Source: Mesorhizobium sp. B2-4-3
GTDB lineage: Bacteria; Pseudomonadota; Alphaproteobacteria; Rhizobiales; Rhizobiaceae
Direction of reading: 5' to 3'
Assembly (NCBI RefSeq): GCF_006442815.1
Contig: NZ_VFVL01000004.1
Location: 186,001-250,000, forward strand
DNA length: 64,000 nucleotides
Shown: positions 35,912-45,704 of the stretch, piece after piece
Layout of the letters: the number at the start of each line of letters is the position of its first letter
How positions within the stretch are numbered: position 1 is the first letter of the stretch
Program-made: the position numbers and the translations under genes
Notes under the pieces: model-generated
Told to the model about the DNA's origin: nothing
The model's database searches: none
Seen by the model: the letters and a program-made list of their open reading frames with translations, nothing else

Positions 35912-36526
35912 ATGACCGACCCAAGCTGGGCAATGAAAGGGGAGTTGGTACTCTCCTGCAATTGCACGGTTTTCTGTCCCTGCGTGCTGTCGCTTGGCAG
36001 CCATCCGCCGACCGAGGGCTATTGCCAGACCTGGGCCGGCTTCCGCATCGACGCGGGCCATTTCGGCGACGTCGACCTGTCAGGCCTCAATCTCGGGCTG
36101 GTGATGGAAATCCCCGGCTATATGAGCCGCGGCAACTGGACGGCCGGACTGTTCATCGACAAGCGCGCCTCGGTCTATGCGGTGAAGGCGCTGACGAAGA
36201 TCTTCACCGGCAAGGCCGGCGGCACGACATCGCTGCTTTCGATCCTCGTCGGGAAATTCCTCGGCGTCGAGCAGGTACCGATCACCTACGAGACGCGCGA
36301 CAAGACGCGCGTCTTCCAGATACCGAAGATCATAGACGGTGCGGTGACGCCAATTCCCGGCAAGGATCGCGAGAAGGATACGGTGATCGCCAATTCGGAA
36401 TATTGGATCGCGCCGGAAATCATTGTGGCGAAGTCCGACAAGAGCAAGATGCGTGCCTTCGGCCGCAACTGGAATTTCGCCGGCCGCTCGGCCGAAATCT
36501 GCAAGCTGGACTGGCGGGGACCGTGA
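35912..36526 (+). CDS. DUF1326 cysteine-cluster protein
   Basis: 204 residues from the ATG at 35912 after GGGAG. The N-terminal signature is LSCNCTVFCPCVLSL, five residues around four cysteines that could bind a metal or an iron-sulfur cluster; another Cys lies in EGYCQTWAGF. The rest is a beta-rich domain. No signal peptide. Known as the partner of DUF2182; the function is unknown. The TGA stop (36524-36526) overlaps the GTG of pcs. Confidence 0.88.
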   Translation: MTDPSWAMKGELVLSCNCTVFCPCVLSLGSHPPTEGYCQTWAGFRIDAGHFGDVDLSGLNLGLVMEIPGYMSRGNWTAGLFIDKRASVYAVKALTKIFTGKAGGTTSLLSILVGKFLGVEQVPITYETRDKTRVFQIPKIIDGAVTPIPGKDREKDTVIANSEYWIAPEIIVAKSDKSKMRAFGRNWNFAGRSAEICKLDWRGP

Positions 36527-37341
36527 GCAAGAACACAGCGGCCAGGAAGGCAGCCAAGAAGATCGCGGAGCGGCTTCCGCTGCCGAAGAAGAAGGTGACG
36601 TGGCCGCAGGCGCGCGCGTTCTCCGTTCATCTGCTCACGGCGTCAGGATCGTTCCTTGCCTTCCTGTCGCTGGTGGCGGCGAGCGAGCAACGCTGGACGG
36701 CGATGTTCTGGTGGCTGGGGCTGGCGCTTTTCGTCGACGGCATCGACGGCCCGATCGCCAGGCGGCTCGAAGTCAAGGAAATCCTGCCGACGTGGTCGGG
36801 CGAGCTCCTCGATAACATCATCGACTATGTCACTTACGTGCTCATTCCGGCCTTCGCGCTCTATCAGCGCGGCTTCATGGGCGAGAACCTGTCTTTCCTA
36901 TCTGCGGCCATCATCGTCGTGTCCAGCGCGATCTACTATGCCGACACCGGCATGAAGACGAAGGAGAACTTCTTCAAGGGGTTCCCGGTCGTCTGGAACA
37001 TGGTGGTGTTCACGCTCTTCGTCATAGAGCCGGGGCCATGGGTGTCTTTCGCTGTTGTGGTGGTCGCAGGCATCCTGACCTTCGTGCCGATCAATTTCAT
37101 CCATCCGGTTCGCGTGGCGCGGCTGAGGCCGGCCAATCTCGGCATGACGCTTCTATGGTGCGCCTTCGGCGCACTGGCGCTGGCGCAGGCAGCACTTGCC
37201 GCCTTCTATGACAAGATCGGCGTGCTGGGAGAGCAGGTCAGCACCTTCACCAAGATCGGCATCACGATCACGGGCCTCTATCTCGCCTGCATCGGAGGCG
37301 TCATGCAGATGTTTCCCAATCTGGGCGCCAAGAAGTCCTGA
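36523..37341 (+). CDS. pcs: Phosphatidylcholine synthase
   Basis: 272 residues starting at GTG 36523 (GTGA overlap with the previous stop). The CDP-alcohol phosphotransferase motif is complete in FVDGIDGPIARR...GELLDNIIDYVTYV. Eight hydrophobic segments follow. Pcs condenses choline with CDP-diacylglycerol, a pathway found mainly in host-associated Alphaproteobacteria and needed for efficient symbiosis or virulence. The lysine-rich N-terminus (AARKAAKKIAERLPLPKKK) is longer than in some homologues. A short terminator follows at the stop codon. Confidence 0.93.
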   Translation: MSKNTAARKAAKKIAERLPLPKKKVTWPQARAFSVHLLTASGSFLAFLSLVAASEQRWTAMFWWLGLALFVDGIDGPIARRLEVKEILPTWSGELLDNIIDYVTYVLIPAFALYQRGFMGENLSFLSAAIIVVSSAIYYADTGMKTKENFFKGFPVVWNMVVFTLFVIEPGPWVSFAVVVVAGILTFVPINFIHPVRVARLRPANLGMTLLWCAFGALALAQAALAAFYDKIGVLGEQVSTFTKIGITITGLYLACIGGVMQMFPNLGAKKS

Positions 37342-37361
37342 TCCTGGGTCAGGATATTTTT
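37341..37361 (+). terminator. Terminator of the DUF2182-DUF1326-pcs operon
   Basis: ATCCTG and CAGGAT pair around GGT and are followed by ATTTTT. It begins at the last base of the pcs stop codon. Confidence 0.65.
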
Positions 37362-37399
37362 GGCTGAATGACCATCCTGGCCCTAGCTGTATATCGGCC

Positions 37400-37438
37400 C
37401 ATGATTTCCGAAAACCGGTTCTCCCTTTCGGGATCATG
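37400..37438. repeat. GATCATGC-family palindromic repeat
   Basis: CATGATTTCCGAAAACCGG...CCCTTTCGGGATCATG; the reverse complement reads like the element at 964-1006. It lies 37 bp before the quinone oxidoreductase start, within what should be its promoter region. Confidence 0.7.
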
Positions 37439-37475
37439 TTCCATATCGTGTACGTATCCTTCAGAGAGTTGAGCG

Positions 37476-38453
37476 ATGTCCAAGGCAATCCGCATCCACG
37501 CCAATGGCGGTCCCGAAGTCATGGCCTATGAAGATGCCGATCCCGGCCAGCCGGGAGAAGGCCAGATCCTGATCCGGCACACGGCGATCGGCCTCAACTT
37601 CATCGACGTCTACTATCGCTCCGGGCTTTATCAGCCACCTGCCGGCTTTCCGCTGATACCAGGCGGGGAGGCAGCGGGCGTCGTGCTGGCGCTCGGCACC
37701 GGCGTCGACTGGCTGAAGCCCGGCGACCGCATCGCCTATGCCGTCAATGTCGGCGCCTATTGCGAGAAACGGGTGATCGCCGCCGACCGTGTGGTCAAGG
37801 TGCCGGACGGCATCAGCGACGAGAAGGCGGCGGCGATGATGCTGAAAGGCATGACGGCCGAATACCTCTTGCGCCGCACCTTTCCGGTCAAGGCCGGCGA
37901 CACGATCCTCTATCACGCGGCCGCCGGCGGCGTTGGCCTCATCCTCGGCCAATGGGCAAAGCATCTAGGCGCGACCGTGATCGGCACCGCGAGTTCCGCC
38001 GACAAGATCGAGCTCGCCCGGGCGCATGGCTTCGACCACGTCATCAACTACAAGGAGCAGGATTTCGTCGCCGGCGTCGCGGCGCTTACGGGCGGGAAGA
38101 AATGCGACGTCGTCTATGATTCCGTCGGCGCCGACACCTTTCCGGCATCGCTCGATTGCCTGAGGCCGCTCGGCATGTTCGTGAGTTTCGGCCAGTCGTC
38201 CGGGCCGATCCCGCCTTTCTCTATGTCGCTCCTGGCGCAGAAGGGCTCGATCTACGCAACCCGGCCGACCCTGTTCGTCTACAACGCCAGGCGCGAGGAT
38301 CTGGTGAAGTCGGCCGAAGCGCTTTTCGACGTGGTCAAGAGCGGCGCCGTCGCGATCAAGATCAACCAGCGCTATGCGCTGAAGGATGCTGCACAAGCGC
38401 AAGCGGATCTCGAGGCCCGCAAGACGACGGGAACGACCGTCCTCATTCCCTAG
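37476..38453 (+). CDS. qor: NADPH:quinone oxidoreductase (Zn-independent MDR family)
   Basis: 325 residues. GLNFIDVYYRSGLY and the dinucleotide fold YHAAAGGVGLILGQWAKHLGA are typical of QOR/zeta-crystallin; the structural zinc cysteines of alcohol dehydrogenases are absent. VIGTASSADKIELARAHGFDHVINYKEQDF follows the fold. It reduces quinones with NADPH, possibly one electron at a time. Start ATG 37476; the ribosome site GAGAG lies upstream. Monocistronic. Confidence 0.9.
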   Translation: MSKAIRIHANGGPEVMAYEDADPGQPGEGQILIRHTAIGLNFIDVYYRSGLYQPPAGFPLIPGGEAAGVVLALGTGVDWLKPGDRIAYAVNVGAYCEKRVIAADRVVKVPDGISDEKAAAMMLKGMTAEYLLRRTFPVKAGDTILYHAAAGGVGLILGQWAKHLGATVIGTASSADKIELARAHGFDHVINYKEQDFVAGVAALTGGKKCDVVYDSVGADTFPASLDCLRPLGMFVSFGQSSGPIPPFSMSLLAQKGSIYATRPTLFVYNARREDLVKSAEALFDVVKSGAVAIKINQRYALKDAAQAQADLEARKTTGTTVLIP

Positions 38454-38515
38454 AGCTTTCACCGCCTTACACTCGGCATCATGCCTTAGCCGGCTGCCCT
38501 GTTTTTCAGCGACTT

Positions 38516-38535
38516 GCCGTGCCCGAAGGCACGGC
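38516..38535 (+). promoter_or_regulatory. Hairpin in the leader of the BMP-type ABC operon
   Basis: GCCGTGCC and GGCACGGC pair around a CGAA tetraloop, about 180 bp before the ATPase start. The 260-base gap (38454-38714) otherwise shows nothing I can name; it does not fit a purine riboswitch core. Confidence 0.4.
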
Positions 38536-38714
38536 TTGCCTGAAAAGCGCTGCGGATTTGCCGTCGTTCTCAAGAGGTCTATCTTAGCCCTTGAGTTTCC
38601 GCTGAAATTCTTGAAGCTCTTTCAAGTCGGGTGCTGCTTTCCGACTGGAGCCGGCCGCGCATACCATGCTTTCGGGAACACAGAACATGTCTGGGAAACC
38701 GGATGGGAGGCACT

Positions 38715-40280
38715 GTGAGTGCAAATCATGACAGGGCGAACCTGCTCGAGGTTCGTGGCCTAACCAAGATTTTCGGCACGCTGACGGCGTGCGATCACAT
38801 CGATCTCAATATCGCGAAGGGCGAAATCCACGCGTTGCTCGGCGAGAACGGCGCCGGCAAGTCGACGCTGGTCAAGATGCTGTTCGGATCGCTCGAGCCG
38901 AACTCGGGCGAGATCTTCTGGGACGGCAAGCCGGTCAAGATCACCAGCCCGGGCGTGGCGAAGAAGCTCGGCATCGGCATGGTGTTCCAGCATTTCTCGC
39001 TATTCGAAGCGCTTACTGCGGCCGAGAACATCGCGCTTTCGCTCAATGACGGTTCGCCAATCGGCAGCATCGCGGCGAAGGCGAGGGCGCTGTCCTACAG
39101 CTACGGCCTGCCGCTTGATCCGGATTCGCTGGTCGGAGACCTCTCGGTCGGCGAACGCCAGCGCATCGAGATCATCCGCTGCCTCTTGCAGACGCCGCAG
39201 CTCATCATCCTCGACGAGCCGACCTCGGTGCTGACGCCGCAGGAAGCCGACAAGCTGTTCGAGACGCTGGAGCGGCTGCGTTCGGAGGGCAAATCGATCC
39301 TCTACATTTCGCATCGGCTGGAAGAGGTCAAACGCATCTGCGACCGCGCCACGGTGCTGCGCCACGGCAAGGTTGTCGGCCATTGCAACCCGCGCCAGGA
39401 GACCGCCGCCTCGCTCGCCCGCATGATGGTGGGCAGCGAGGTGAAGGCGGTGGTGCGCGCGCCGGCGGAAGGCATCGAGACGGCGCCGGCGCTGCTGCAA
39501 ATCCGCAGCCTCAGCCGTAAGCCGGCGACGCCCTTCGCCATCCCGCTCAAGAACATCAACCTCACCGTGCGCGCCGGCGAAGTGATCGGCATCGCCGGCG
39601 TCGCCGGCAACGGCCAGGGCGAGTTCTTCGAATCCGTCTCCGGCGAAGTGCTGCAGCAAGACGCCGGTTCCGTGCGCATTCGCGGCAAGGACGCCGGGGG
39701 CCTTTCGATCACCGGCCGGCGGCTGATGGGGGCCGCCTTCGTGCCGGAAGAACGCCTCGGCCATGGCGCGGCACCGCGCATGAAGCTTTCGGAGAACCTG
39801 CTGCTCTCGCGTCACGCCACCGACGGCAAGGCTTTCGTCGGCTCAGGCGGCATGGTCAAGAACGGCGCGGTGTACAGCGCCGCCCAGCGCATCATCACAG
39901 CCATGGACGTGCGCAAGAGCGCGCCCGATCCCGAGGCGGCTGCGCTGTCGGGCGGCAATCTGCAGAAATTCATCGTCGGCCGCGAGCTCGACCGCAAGCC
40001 GAGCGTGATGGTCGTCAACCAGCCGACCTGGGGTGTCGACGCGGGTGCCGCCGCGCACATCCGCCAGGCGCTGATCGAGCTTGCCCGCAGCGGATCGGCG
40101 GTCCTCGTCATCAGCCAGGACCTCGACGAATTGTTCGAGCTGTCGGACGCGATCGCCGTCATGCACAACGGCGAACTGTCGGTGCCGCTGCCGATCGCCG
40201 AGGCGACTTTCGAGAAGATCGGCCTGTTGATGGGCGGCGCCGAGCCCGGCCACGCCGAACACAGCCTGGAGGTGGCATGA
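38715..40280 (+). CDS. Nucleoside-type ABC transporter, double ATPase subunit
   Basis: 521 residues from GTG 38715, four bases after GGGAGG; the ATG at 38703 overlaps that site. Two ABC domains: the first has LLGENGAGKSTLVKML, LSVGERQRIEI and LIILDEPTS; the second lacks a normal Walker A (GVAGNGQGEF) but has ALSGGNLQKFIVGREL. This asymmetry is normal for BMP/simple-sugar (YufO, RbsA) type ATPases. Genes for two permeases and a BMP binding protein follow with overlapping stops, so all four make one importer, most likely for nucleosides. Confidence 0.92.
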   Translation: MSANHDRANLLEVRGLTKIFGTLTACDHIDLNIAKGEIHALLGENGAGKSTLVKMLFGSLEPNSGEIFWDGKPVKITSPGVAKKLGIGMVFQHFSLFEALTAAENIALSLNDGSPIGSIAAKARALSYSYGLPLDPDSLVGDLSVGERQRIEIIRCLLQTPQLIILDEPTSVLTPQEADKLFETLERLRSEGKSILYISHRLEEVKRICDRATVLRHGKVVGHCNPRQETAASLARMMVGSEVKAVVRAPAEGIETAPALLQIRSLSRKPATPFAIPLKNINLTVRAGEVIGIAGVAGNGQGEFFESVSGEVLQQDAGSVRIRGKDAGGLSITGRRLMGAAFVPEERLGHGAAPRMKLSENLLLSRHATDGKAFVGSGGMVKNGAVYSAAQRIITAMDVRKSAPDPEAAALSGGNLQKFIVGRELDRKPSVMVVNQPTWGVDAGAAAHIRQALIELARSGSAVLVISQDLDELFELSDAIAVMHNGELSVPLPIAEATFEKIGLLMGGAEPGHAEHSLEVA

Positions 40281-41407
40281 TGCGCATCGAACTCGTCAAA
40301 CGCCCGCAGCGCTCGGCGCTGTTCTCGATGCTGTCGCCCTTCATCGCCTTCGCGCTGACGATCATCGCCGGCGCCATCATGTTCGCCTTGCTCGGCGTCA
40401 ACCCGCTCAACGCCTTCGAGATCTATTTCGTCGAGCCGATCAGCCAGGTCTGGCAGTTGCATGAGCTGGCGATCAAGGCAGCGCCGCTGATCCTGATCGC
40501 GGTCGGCTTGTCGGTCTGCTACAAGGCCAATATCTGGAACATCGGCGCCGAAGGCCAGTTCATTTTCGGCGCAATCTTCGGCTCGATCATCCCGGTGCTG
40601 TTCCCGCAATTCGAAGGTCCGCTGGTGATTCCGCTGATGCTTCTGCTCGGCATGGTCGGCGGCGCGTTCTACGCTTCCATCCCGGCGTTGTTGAAGACCC
40701 GCTTCAGCACCAACGAGATCCTGACCAGCCTGATGCTGGTCTATGTCGCGCAGCTTTTCCTCGACTGGCTGGTGCGCGGTCCATGGCGCGATCCGCAAGG
40801 CCATGGCTTCCCGCAGACGATCCAGTTCGGCGATTCCGCTGTGCTGCCCGAGCTGATGCCCGACGCCGGCCGGGCCAATTGGGGCTTCGTCTTCGCGTTG
40901 GTTGCCGCCGTGCTGGTCTGGCTGATGATGAGCCGCATGCTCAAGGGTTTCGAGGTGCGCGTCCTGGGCTCCAGCCCAAGGGCAGGGCGCTTCGCCGGCT
41001 TCGGCTTCAACCGGATGGTGTTCTTCACCTTCCTTCTGTCCGGAGCGCTGGCCGGCCTTGCAGGCATCTCGGAAGTCTCCGGCGCCATCGGCCAGTTGCA
41101 GCCGGTGATATCGCCCGGATACGGCTTCACCGCCATCATCGTCGCCTTCCTCGGCCGGCTCAATCCGCTGGGTATCGTGGCCGCGGGCCTGGTGCTGGCG
41201 CTGACCTATCTCGGCGGCGAGGCGGTTCAGAGCGCGCTCGGTATCTCCGACAAGGTGGCGCGTGTCTTCCAGGGCATGCTTTTGTTCTTCGTGCTCGGCT
41301 GCGACACGCTCATCCATTACCGCATTCGCCTGATCGGCATAGCGCTGACGAAGCCGAACGGCGCGGCGCAGCTCGAAGCGGCGCCCAAGCTCGAGGAGGC
41401 CCGCTGA
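40277..41407 (+). CDS. ABC transporter permease, nucleoside type (first)
   Basis: 376 residues overlapping the ATPase stop (ATGA). Multiple hydrophobic spans; RIELVKRPQRSALF at the start and EILTSLMLVYVAQLFLDWLVRGPWRDPQG are typical of YufP/BMP-system permeases. LAGISEVSGAIGQL and GFTAIIVAFLGRLNPLGI occur in the coupling region. It forms the channel with the following permease. Confidence 0.9.
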   Translation: MMRIELVKRPQRSALFSMLSPFIAFALTIIAGAIMFALLGVNPLNAFEIYFVEPISQVWQLHELAIKAAPLILIAVGLSVCYKANIWNIGAEGQFIFGAIFGSIIPVLFPQFEGPLVIPLMLLLGMVGGAFYASIPALLKTRFSTNEILTSLMLVYVAQLFLDWLVRGPWRDPQGHGFPQTIQFGDSAVLPELMPDAGRANWGFVFALVAAVLVWLMMSRMLKGFEVRVLGSSPRAGRFAGFGFNRMVFFTFLLSGALAGLAGISEVSGAIGQLQPVISPGYGFTAIIVAFLGRLNPLGIVAAGLVLALTYLGGEAVQSALGISDKVARVFQGMLLFFVLGCDTLIHYRIRLIGIALTKPNGAAQLEAAPKLEEAR

Positions 41408-42327
41408 TGGACATCGCCGTCAACATCCTTTTGACCATCGCGACCGCGGCGACGCCGCTTTTGATCGCTGCGATCGGCGAGCTGGTGGTCGAGCGCTCCG
41501 GTGTGCTCAATCTCGGCGTCGAGGGCATGATGATCATGGGCGCCGTCGGCGGCTTCGGCGCCGGCTACCTCACCGGGTCGCCGTGGATCGGCCTGCTTGC
41601 CGCTATCATCGCCGGCGCGCTGTTCTCGCTGCTGTTCGCCGTCATGACGCTGTCGCTCGCGACCAACCAGGTGGCGACCGGCCTGTCGCTGACCCTGCTC
41701 GGCCTCGGCCTTTCGGGTATGATCGGCACCAGCTTTGTCGGCCAGCCGGGCGTGAGATTGCCAAATCTCGACATCCCGGGGATCAGCTCGATCCCGGTCG
41801 TCGGCAGGCTGATCTTCGGCCAGGATCCGGTCTTCTACATCTCGATCGCGCTGACCGCGGCGGTGATGTGGTTCCTGTTCAAGACGCGCACAGGGCTTAC
41901 GCTGCGTTCGATCGGCGACAGCCATACGTCGGCGCACGCGCTCGGCATCAAGGTCATCCGCTATCGTTATCTGTCGGTGATCTTCGGCGGCGCCTGCGCC
42001 GGGCTTGCCGGCGGCCACCTGTCGCTGGTCTACACGCCGCAATGGGTGGAGAACATGAGCGCGGGTCGCGGCTGGATAGCGCTGGCGCTGGTGGTGTTCG
42101 CATCCTGGCGCCCGTGGCGGGTGCTGGCCGGCGCTTACATCTTCGGCGCGGTGTGGATCGGCCAGCTTCATGCACAGGCTTTTGGCATTCCGGTGCCTTC
42201 GCAGTTTCTTTCTTCGCTGCCCTATCTGGCAACCGTCGTGGTTCTCGTTCTAATCTCCCGCAACAAGCGGCTGACGATGATGAACACGCCGGCTTCGTTG
42301 GGGCAGCCATTTGTTCCGGATCGTTGA
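41407..42327 (+). CDS. ABC transporter permease, nucleoside type (second)
   Basis: 306 residues; the ATG shares one base with the preceding TGA. ELVVERSGVLNLGVEGMMIMGA is the hallmark N-terminal motif of the YufQ-type second permease; SIGDSHTSAHALGIKVIRYR is the cytoplasmic coupling loop. About nine hydrophobic segments. It pairs with the 376-residue permease. Confidence 0.9.
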   Translation: MDIAVNILLTIATAATPLLIAAIGELVVERSGVLNLGVEGMMIMGAVGGFGAGYLTGSPWIGLLAAIIAGALFSLLFAVMTLSLATNQVATGLSLTLLGLGLSGMIGTSFVGQPGVRLPNLDIPGISSIPVVGRLIFGQDPVFYISIALTAAVMWFLFKTRTGLTLRSIGDSHTSAHALGIKVIRYRYLSVIFGGACAGLAGGHLSLVYTPQWVENMSAGRGWIALALVVFASWRPWRVLAGAYIFGAVWIGQLHAQAFGIPVPSQFLSSLPYLATVVVLVLISRNKRLTMMNTPASLGQPFVPDR

Positions 42328-42378
42328 CAACAACAAAAAGACGGGAAGCTCCAAGGCTTAACTCAGAGAGGTAACACA

Positions 42379-43446
42379 ATGAAAAAACTGCTTATTGCGT
42401 TGATGACCACGACCGCGGCCCTGTCGCTGGCGGCAACCGCCGAGGCCGCCGACAAGCTCAAGGCGTGCTGGGTCTATACGGGTCCGATCGGCGACTTCGG
42501 CTATTCCTACCAGCACGACCAAGGCCGCCTCGAGGTCGAGAAGGTGCTCGGCGACAAGGTCGAGACCGCCTATCTCGAAAACGTCTCGGAAGGCCCGGAC
42601 GCCGACCGCGCTTTCGAGCGCCTGGCGCGCGAGAAGTGCAAGATCATCTTCGGCACTTCCTTCGGCTTCATGGATGCCGAGGTGAAGGTCGCCAAGAAGT
42701 TTCCCAAGGTGATGTTCGAGCATGCCACCGGCTTCAAGACCGGCGACAATCTCGGCATCTACAATGCGCGCTTCTATGAAGGCCGCTATGTGCTCGGCCA
42801 GATCGCGGCAAAGGAATCGAAGAAGGGCCTCGCCGGCTACATCGTTTCCTTCCCGATCCCGGAAGTGGTGATGGGCATCAATTCCTTCATCCTCGGCGCT
42901 CAGTCGGTCAATCCCGACTTCAAGGTGAAGATCGTGTGGGTGAACTCCTGGTTCGATCCGGGCAAGGAAGCCGACGCCGCCAAGGCGCTGTTCGACCAGG
43001 GCGCCGACATCATCGTCCAGCACACCGACTCGACCGCCGCGCTGCAGGTCGCCGAGGAGCGCAAGCTGCATGGTTTCGGCCAGTCGTCCGACATGATCAA
43101 GTTCGCGCCGAACGCGCAGCTGACCTCGCTGACCGACGAATGGGGCCCGTACTATATCAGCCGCGTCCAGGCCGCGCTCGACGGCACCTGGAAGCCGGAC
43201 AATGTCTGGCTCGGCATCAAGGACGGCGCCGTCAAGCTCGCGCCCTACACCAACATGCCGGACGACGTGAAGGCGATGGCCGAGGCGACCGAGAAGAAGA
43301 TCGCCGGCGGCTGGAACCCCTTCACCGGACCTGTCTCCAAGCAGGATGGTTCGCCCTGGCTTAAGGACGGCGAGGTCGCCGACGACGGCACGCTGCTCGG
43401 CATGAATTTCTACGTCAAGGGCATCGACGACAAGCTGCCGCAGTAA
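42379..43446 (+). CDS. BMP-family periplasmic substrate-binding protein
   Basis: 355 residues with a signal peptide ending SLAATAEAA; no lipobox Cys is at the cleavage point, so it is a soluble periplasmic protein rather than the PnrA-type lipoprotein. GPIGDFGYSYQHDQGR and the periplasmic-binding segments IFGTSFGFMDAEVKVAK and GADIIVQHTDSTAAL match the BMP (Med/PnrA) family that binds purine nucleosides. The 51-base gap to the second permease holds a ribosome binding site GAGAGG. A strong bidirectional terminator follows. Confidence 0.93.
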   Translation: MKKLLIALMTTTAALSLAATAEAADKLKACWVYTGPIGDFGYSYQHDQGRLEVEKVLGDKVETAYLENVSEGPDADRAFERLAREKCKIIFGTSFGFMDAEVKVAKKFPKVMFEHATGFKTGDNLGIYNARFYEGRYVLGQIAAKESKKGLAGYIVSFPIPEVVMGINSFILGAQSVNPDFKVKIVWVNSWFDPGKEADAAKALFDQGADIIVQHTDSTAALQVAEERKLHGFGQSSDMIKFAPNAQLTSLTDEWGPYYISRVQAALDGTWKPDNVWLGIKDGAVKLAPYTNMPDDVKAMAEATEKKIAGGWNPFTGPVSKQDGSPWLKDGEVADDGTLLGMNFYVKGIDDKLPQ

Positions 43447-43470
43447 GCGGCAAGTCGCTGAACCGGAACG

Positions 43471-43499
43471 AAAAAGGGCGCCCCCGGGCGCCCTTTTTC
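43471..43499. terminator. Bidirectional terminator between the BMP operon and rimO
   Basis: AAAAAGGGCGCCC and GGGCGCCCTTTTT are exact complements separated by two bases. It ends the ABC operon (plus) and can end rimO (minus). Confidence 0.93.
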
Positions 43500-43528
43500 T
43501 TTGAAACTGCTTGGGTTCGCGTGTGCTG

Positions 43529-44842
43529 TCAGACCGCCGAGCCGTAAAGGTCGTAAGCGTCGGCGCGCTCTACCTTTACCGTGACGATCTCGCCGGCGCG
43601 CAGCGGCCGCCGCGACTGGATGTGCACCGAGCCGTCGATCTCCGGCGCGTCGTATTTGGTACGGCCTTTGCCGGATGTACCATGCGCCTCGTCGATCAGC
43701 ACCGGGAGGCGCTTTCCGACTTTCTTGGCCAACTGCGCTGCCGAGATCTTCTGCTGGCGCTGCATGAAACGGTGCCAACGCGCTTCCTTGATCTCCTGCG
43801 GCACCTGCTCCAGCCCGAGGTCATTGGAGCGCGCACCCTTGACCGGTTCGTATTTGAAACAGCCGGCGCGGTCGATCCTGGCTTCGTCCAGCCAGTCGAG
43901 CAGCATCTGAAAATCGTCCTCGGTCTCGCCGGGGAAACCGACGATGAAGGTCGAGCGGATGGCGAGGTCCGGGCAGACCTCGCGCCAGCCGCGGATGCGG
44001 TCCAGCGTCTTCTCGCCATGCGCGGGACGCCGCATGTTCTTCAGCACCTGCGGCGAGGCGTGCTGGAAGGGGATGTCGAGATAGGGGAGGATCTTTCCCT
44101 CCGCCATCAGCGGAATGACGTCGGCGACATGCGGGTAGGGGTATACATAATGCATGCGTATCCAGATGCCGAGCTTGCCGAGCTCCTCGGCGAGGTCGAG
44201 GAATTTCGCCCGCACCTCGCGATCGCCGAACATCGACGTCTGGTACTTGATGTCGATGCCGTAGGCGCTGGTGTCCTGCGAGATGACGAGGATCTCCTTG
44301 ACGCCGGCCTTGGCGAGCTTTTCGGCTTCGCGCAGCACATCCGCGGCCGGACGCGAGACGAGATCGCCGCGCAGCGCCGGGATGATGCAGAAGGTGCAGC
44401 GGTTGTTGCAGCCCTCGGAAATCTTCAGATAGGCGTAGTGGCGCGGCGTGAGCTTCACGCCTTGTGGCGGCAGCAGGTCGACATAGGGATCGTGGCTGGG
44501 CGGGGCCGCCTCGTGGACCGCCGCCATCACGCTCTCATAGGCCTGAGGGCCGGTGATCGCCAGCACATTGGGATGCTTTTCACGGATGACCTCCGGCTCG
44601 GCGCCGAGGCAGCCGGTGACGATGACGCGGCCGTTCTCCGACAGCGCCGAGCCGATGGCGTTGAGCGACTCGTCGCGGGCGGAATCGAGGAAGCCGCAGG
44701 TGTTGACGACGACGAGGTCGGCGCCGTCATGCTTGCGTGCGATCTCGTAGCCCTCGGCGCGCAGCCGCGTGAGAATGCGCTCGGAATCGACGAGCGCCTT
44801 TGGGCATCCAAGACTGACGAAACTGACGCGTGGAGCGGACAT
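43529..44842 (-). CDS. rimO: Ribosomal protein S12 methylthiotransferase RimO
   Basis: 437 residues from the ATG at 44842. The N-terminal UPF0004 domain has [12 protein letters not shown] and NTCGFLDSA; the radical-SAM Cys triad is CNNRCTFC in [20 protein letters not shown]; a TRAM domain closes the protein. RimO adds a methylthio group to Asp of ribosomal S12 using SAM and an auxiliary iron-sulfur cluster. Six cluster-binding cysteines are present. MiaB is the close paralogue; the CPKALVDSE motif argues for RimO. Confidence 0.95.
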   Translation of the reverse strand: MSAPRVSFVSLGCPKALVDSERILTRLRAEGYEIARKHDGADLVVVNTCGFLDSARDESLNAIGSALSENGRVIVTGCLGAEPEVIREKHPNVLAITGPQAYESVMAAVHEAAPPSHDPYVDLLPPQGVKLTPRHYAYLKISEGCNNRCTFCIIPALRGDLVSRPAADVLREAEKLAKAGVKEILVISQDTSAYGIDIKYQTSMFGDREVRAKFLDLAEELGKLGIWIRMHYVYPYPHVADVIPLMAEGKILPYLDIPFQHASPQVLKNMRRPAHGEKTLDRIRGWREVCPDLAIRSTFIVGFPGETEDDFQMLLDWLDEARIDRAGCFKYEPVKGARSNDLGLEQVPQEIKEARWHRFMQRQQKISAAQLAKKVGKRLPVLIDEAHGTSGKGRTKYDAPEIDGSVHIQSRRPLRAGEIVTVKVERADAYDLYGSAV

Positions 44843-45017
44843 GAACTTGTTTTCCAAGAGATGAGGGCGAGATCGAGGAGCCTCAGGCTCCGAAGATCGA
44901 TCTACGGCGCGCGGCTTTGAGCCGTTTCGCGCGCAATAACACGCTTCGGCTCAGAAGCAAACCTGCCGGCGGGCCATGACAAGGGGCGATGTGGCAGACG
45001 CTCGCCTTGAAAGAGCG

Positions 45018-45704
45018 TCAGTGGCCATCCGATCCGAACCAGGGCGCCAGAAAAGCAAAATGGTCGGGAAACTGCTGCACGGCGCCTCCCAGAAGCATGT
45101 TCACCGCGACATAGAGGATGATCAGCAGGCCGACATAGGCGATCCAGCGGTATTTGTGCAGCAAGCGCGCGACGAAGGATGCGGCAAAGCCCATCAGCGC
45201 GATCGAAAGGACCAGTCCGATGATCAGCACTGTGGGATGCTTCATGGCTGCGCCGGCGACGGCGAGCACATTGTCGAGCGACATCGAGACGTCGGCGATA
45301 ACGATCTGCCAGGCGGCCTGCGAGAAGGTCTTGCGCGGCGACTTGCCGGCGATCTTGCCGTCCTTGTTGTAGTCGCCGTTCGACAGCGCCTCGGTCGCGT
45401 CGCGCTCATCCTCATGGCTGACGCGCAGCTCGCGCCACATCTTCCAGCACACCCACAAGAGCAACAACCCGCCGGCGATGAGCAACATCGGGCCGATGCT
45501 CAGCAGCCATTGCGTGATCAGGGCAAAGACGATCCGCAGAACCGTGGCCGCCGCGATCCCGACCAGGATGGCGCGCTTGCGCTGATCCGCGGGAAGGCCG
45601 GCTGCCGCGAGGCCGATCACAATCGCGTTGTCGCCGGCAAGCGCGAGATCGATTGCGACGACCTGGAGGAGAGCCGAAAGGCCTGCGGCAGTGAATATTT
45701 CCAT
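45018..45704 (-). CDS. TerC-family membrane protein (YjbE-like)
   Basis: 228 residues with about seven hydrophobic spans. AIDLALAGDNAIVIGLAA and VIADVSMSLDNVLAVAGAA, each with the Asp-Asn pair, are the TerC repeats. An acidic cytosolic loop (SHEDERDATEALSNGDYNKDGK) separates them. The family includes manganese and calcium exporters; some are implicated in metal supply to secreted enzymes. No tellurite genes are nearby, so a metal-ion role is more likely. Confidence 0.88.
   Translation of the reverse strand: MEIFTAAGLSALLQVVAIDLALAGDNAIVIGLAAAGLPADQRKRAILVGIAAATVLRIVFALITQWLLSIGPMLLIAGGLLLLWVCWKMWRELRVSHEDERDATEALSNGDYNKDGKIAGKSPRKTFSQAAWQIVIADVSMSLDNVLAVAGAAMKHPTVLIIGLVLSIALMGFAASFVARLLHKYRWIAYVGLLIILYVAVNMLLGGAVQQFPDHFAFLAPWFGSDGH

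Noticed and set aside
38454..38714. Possible purine riboswitch before the nucleoside ABC operon
   Set aside because: No P1-P3 core or conserved junction bases are seen; only a GCCGTGCC hairpin.
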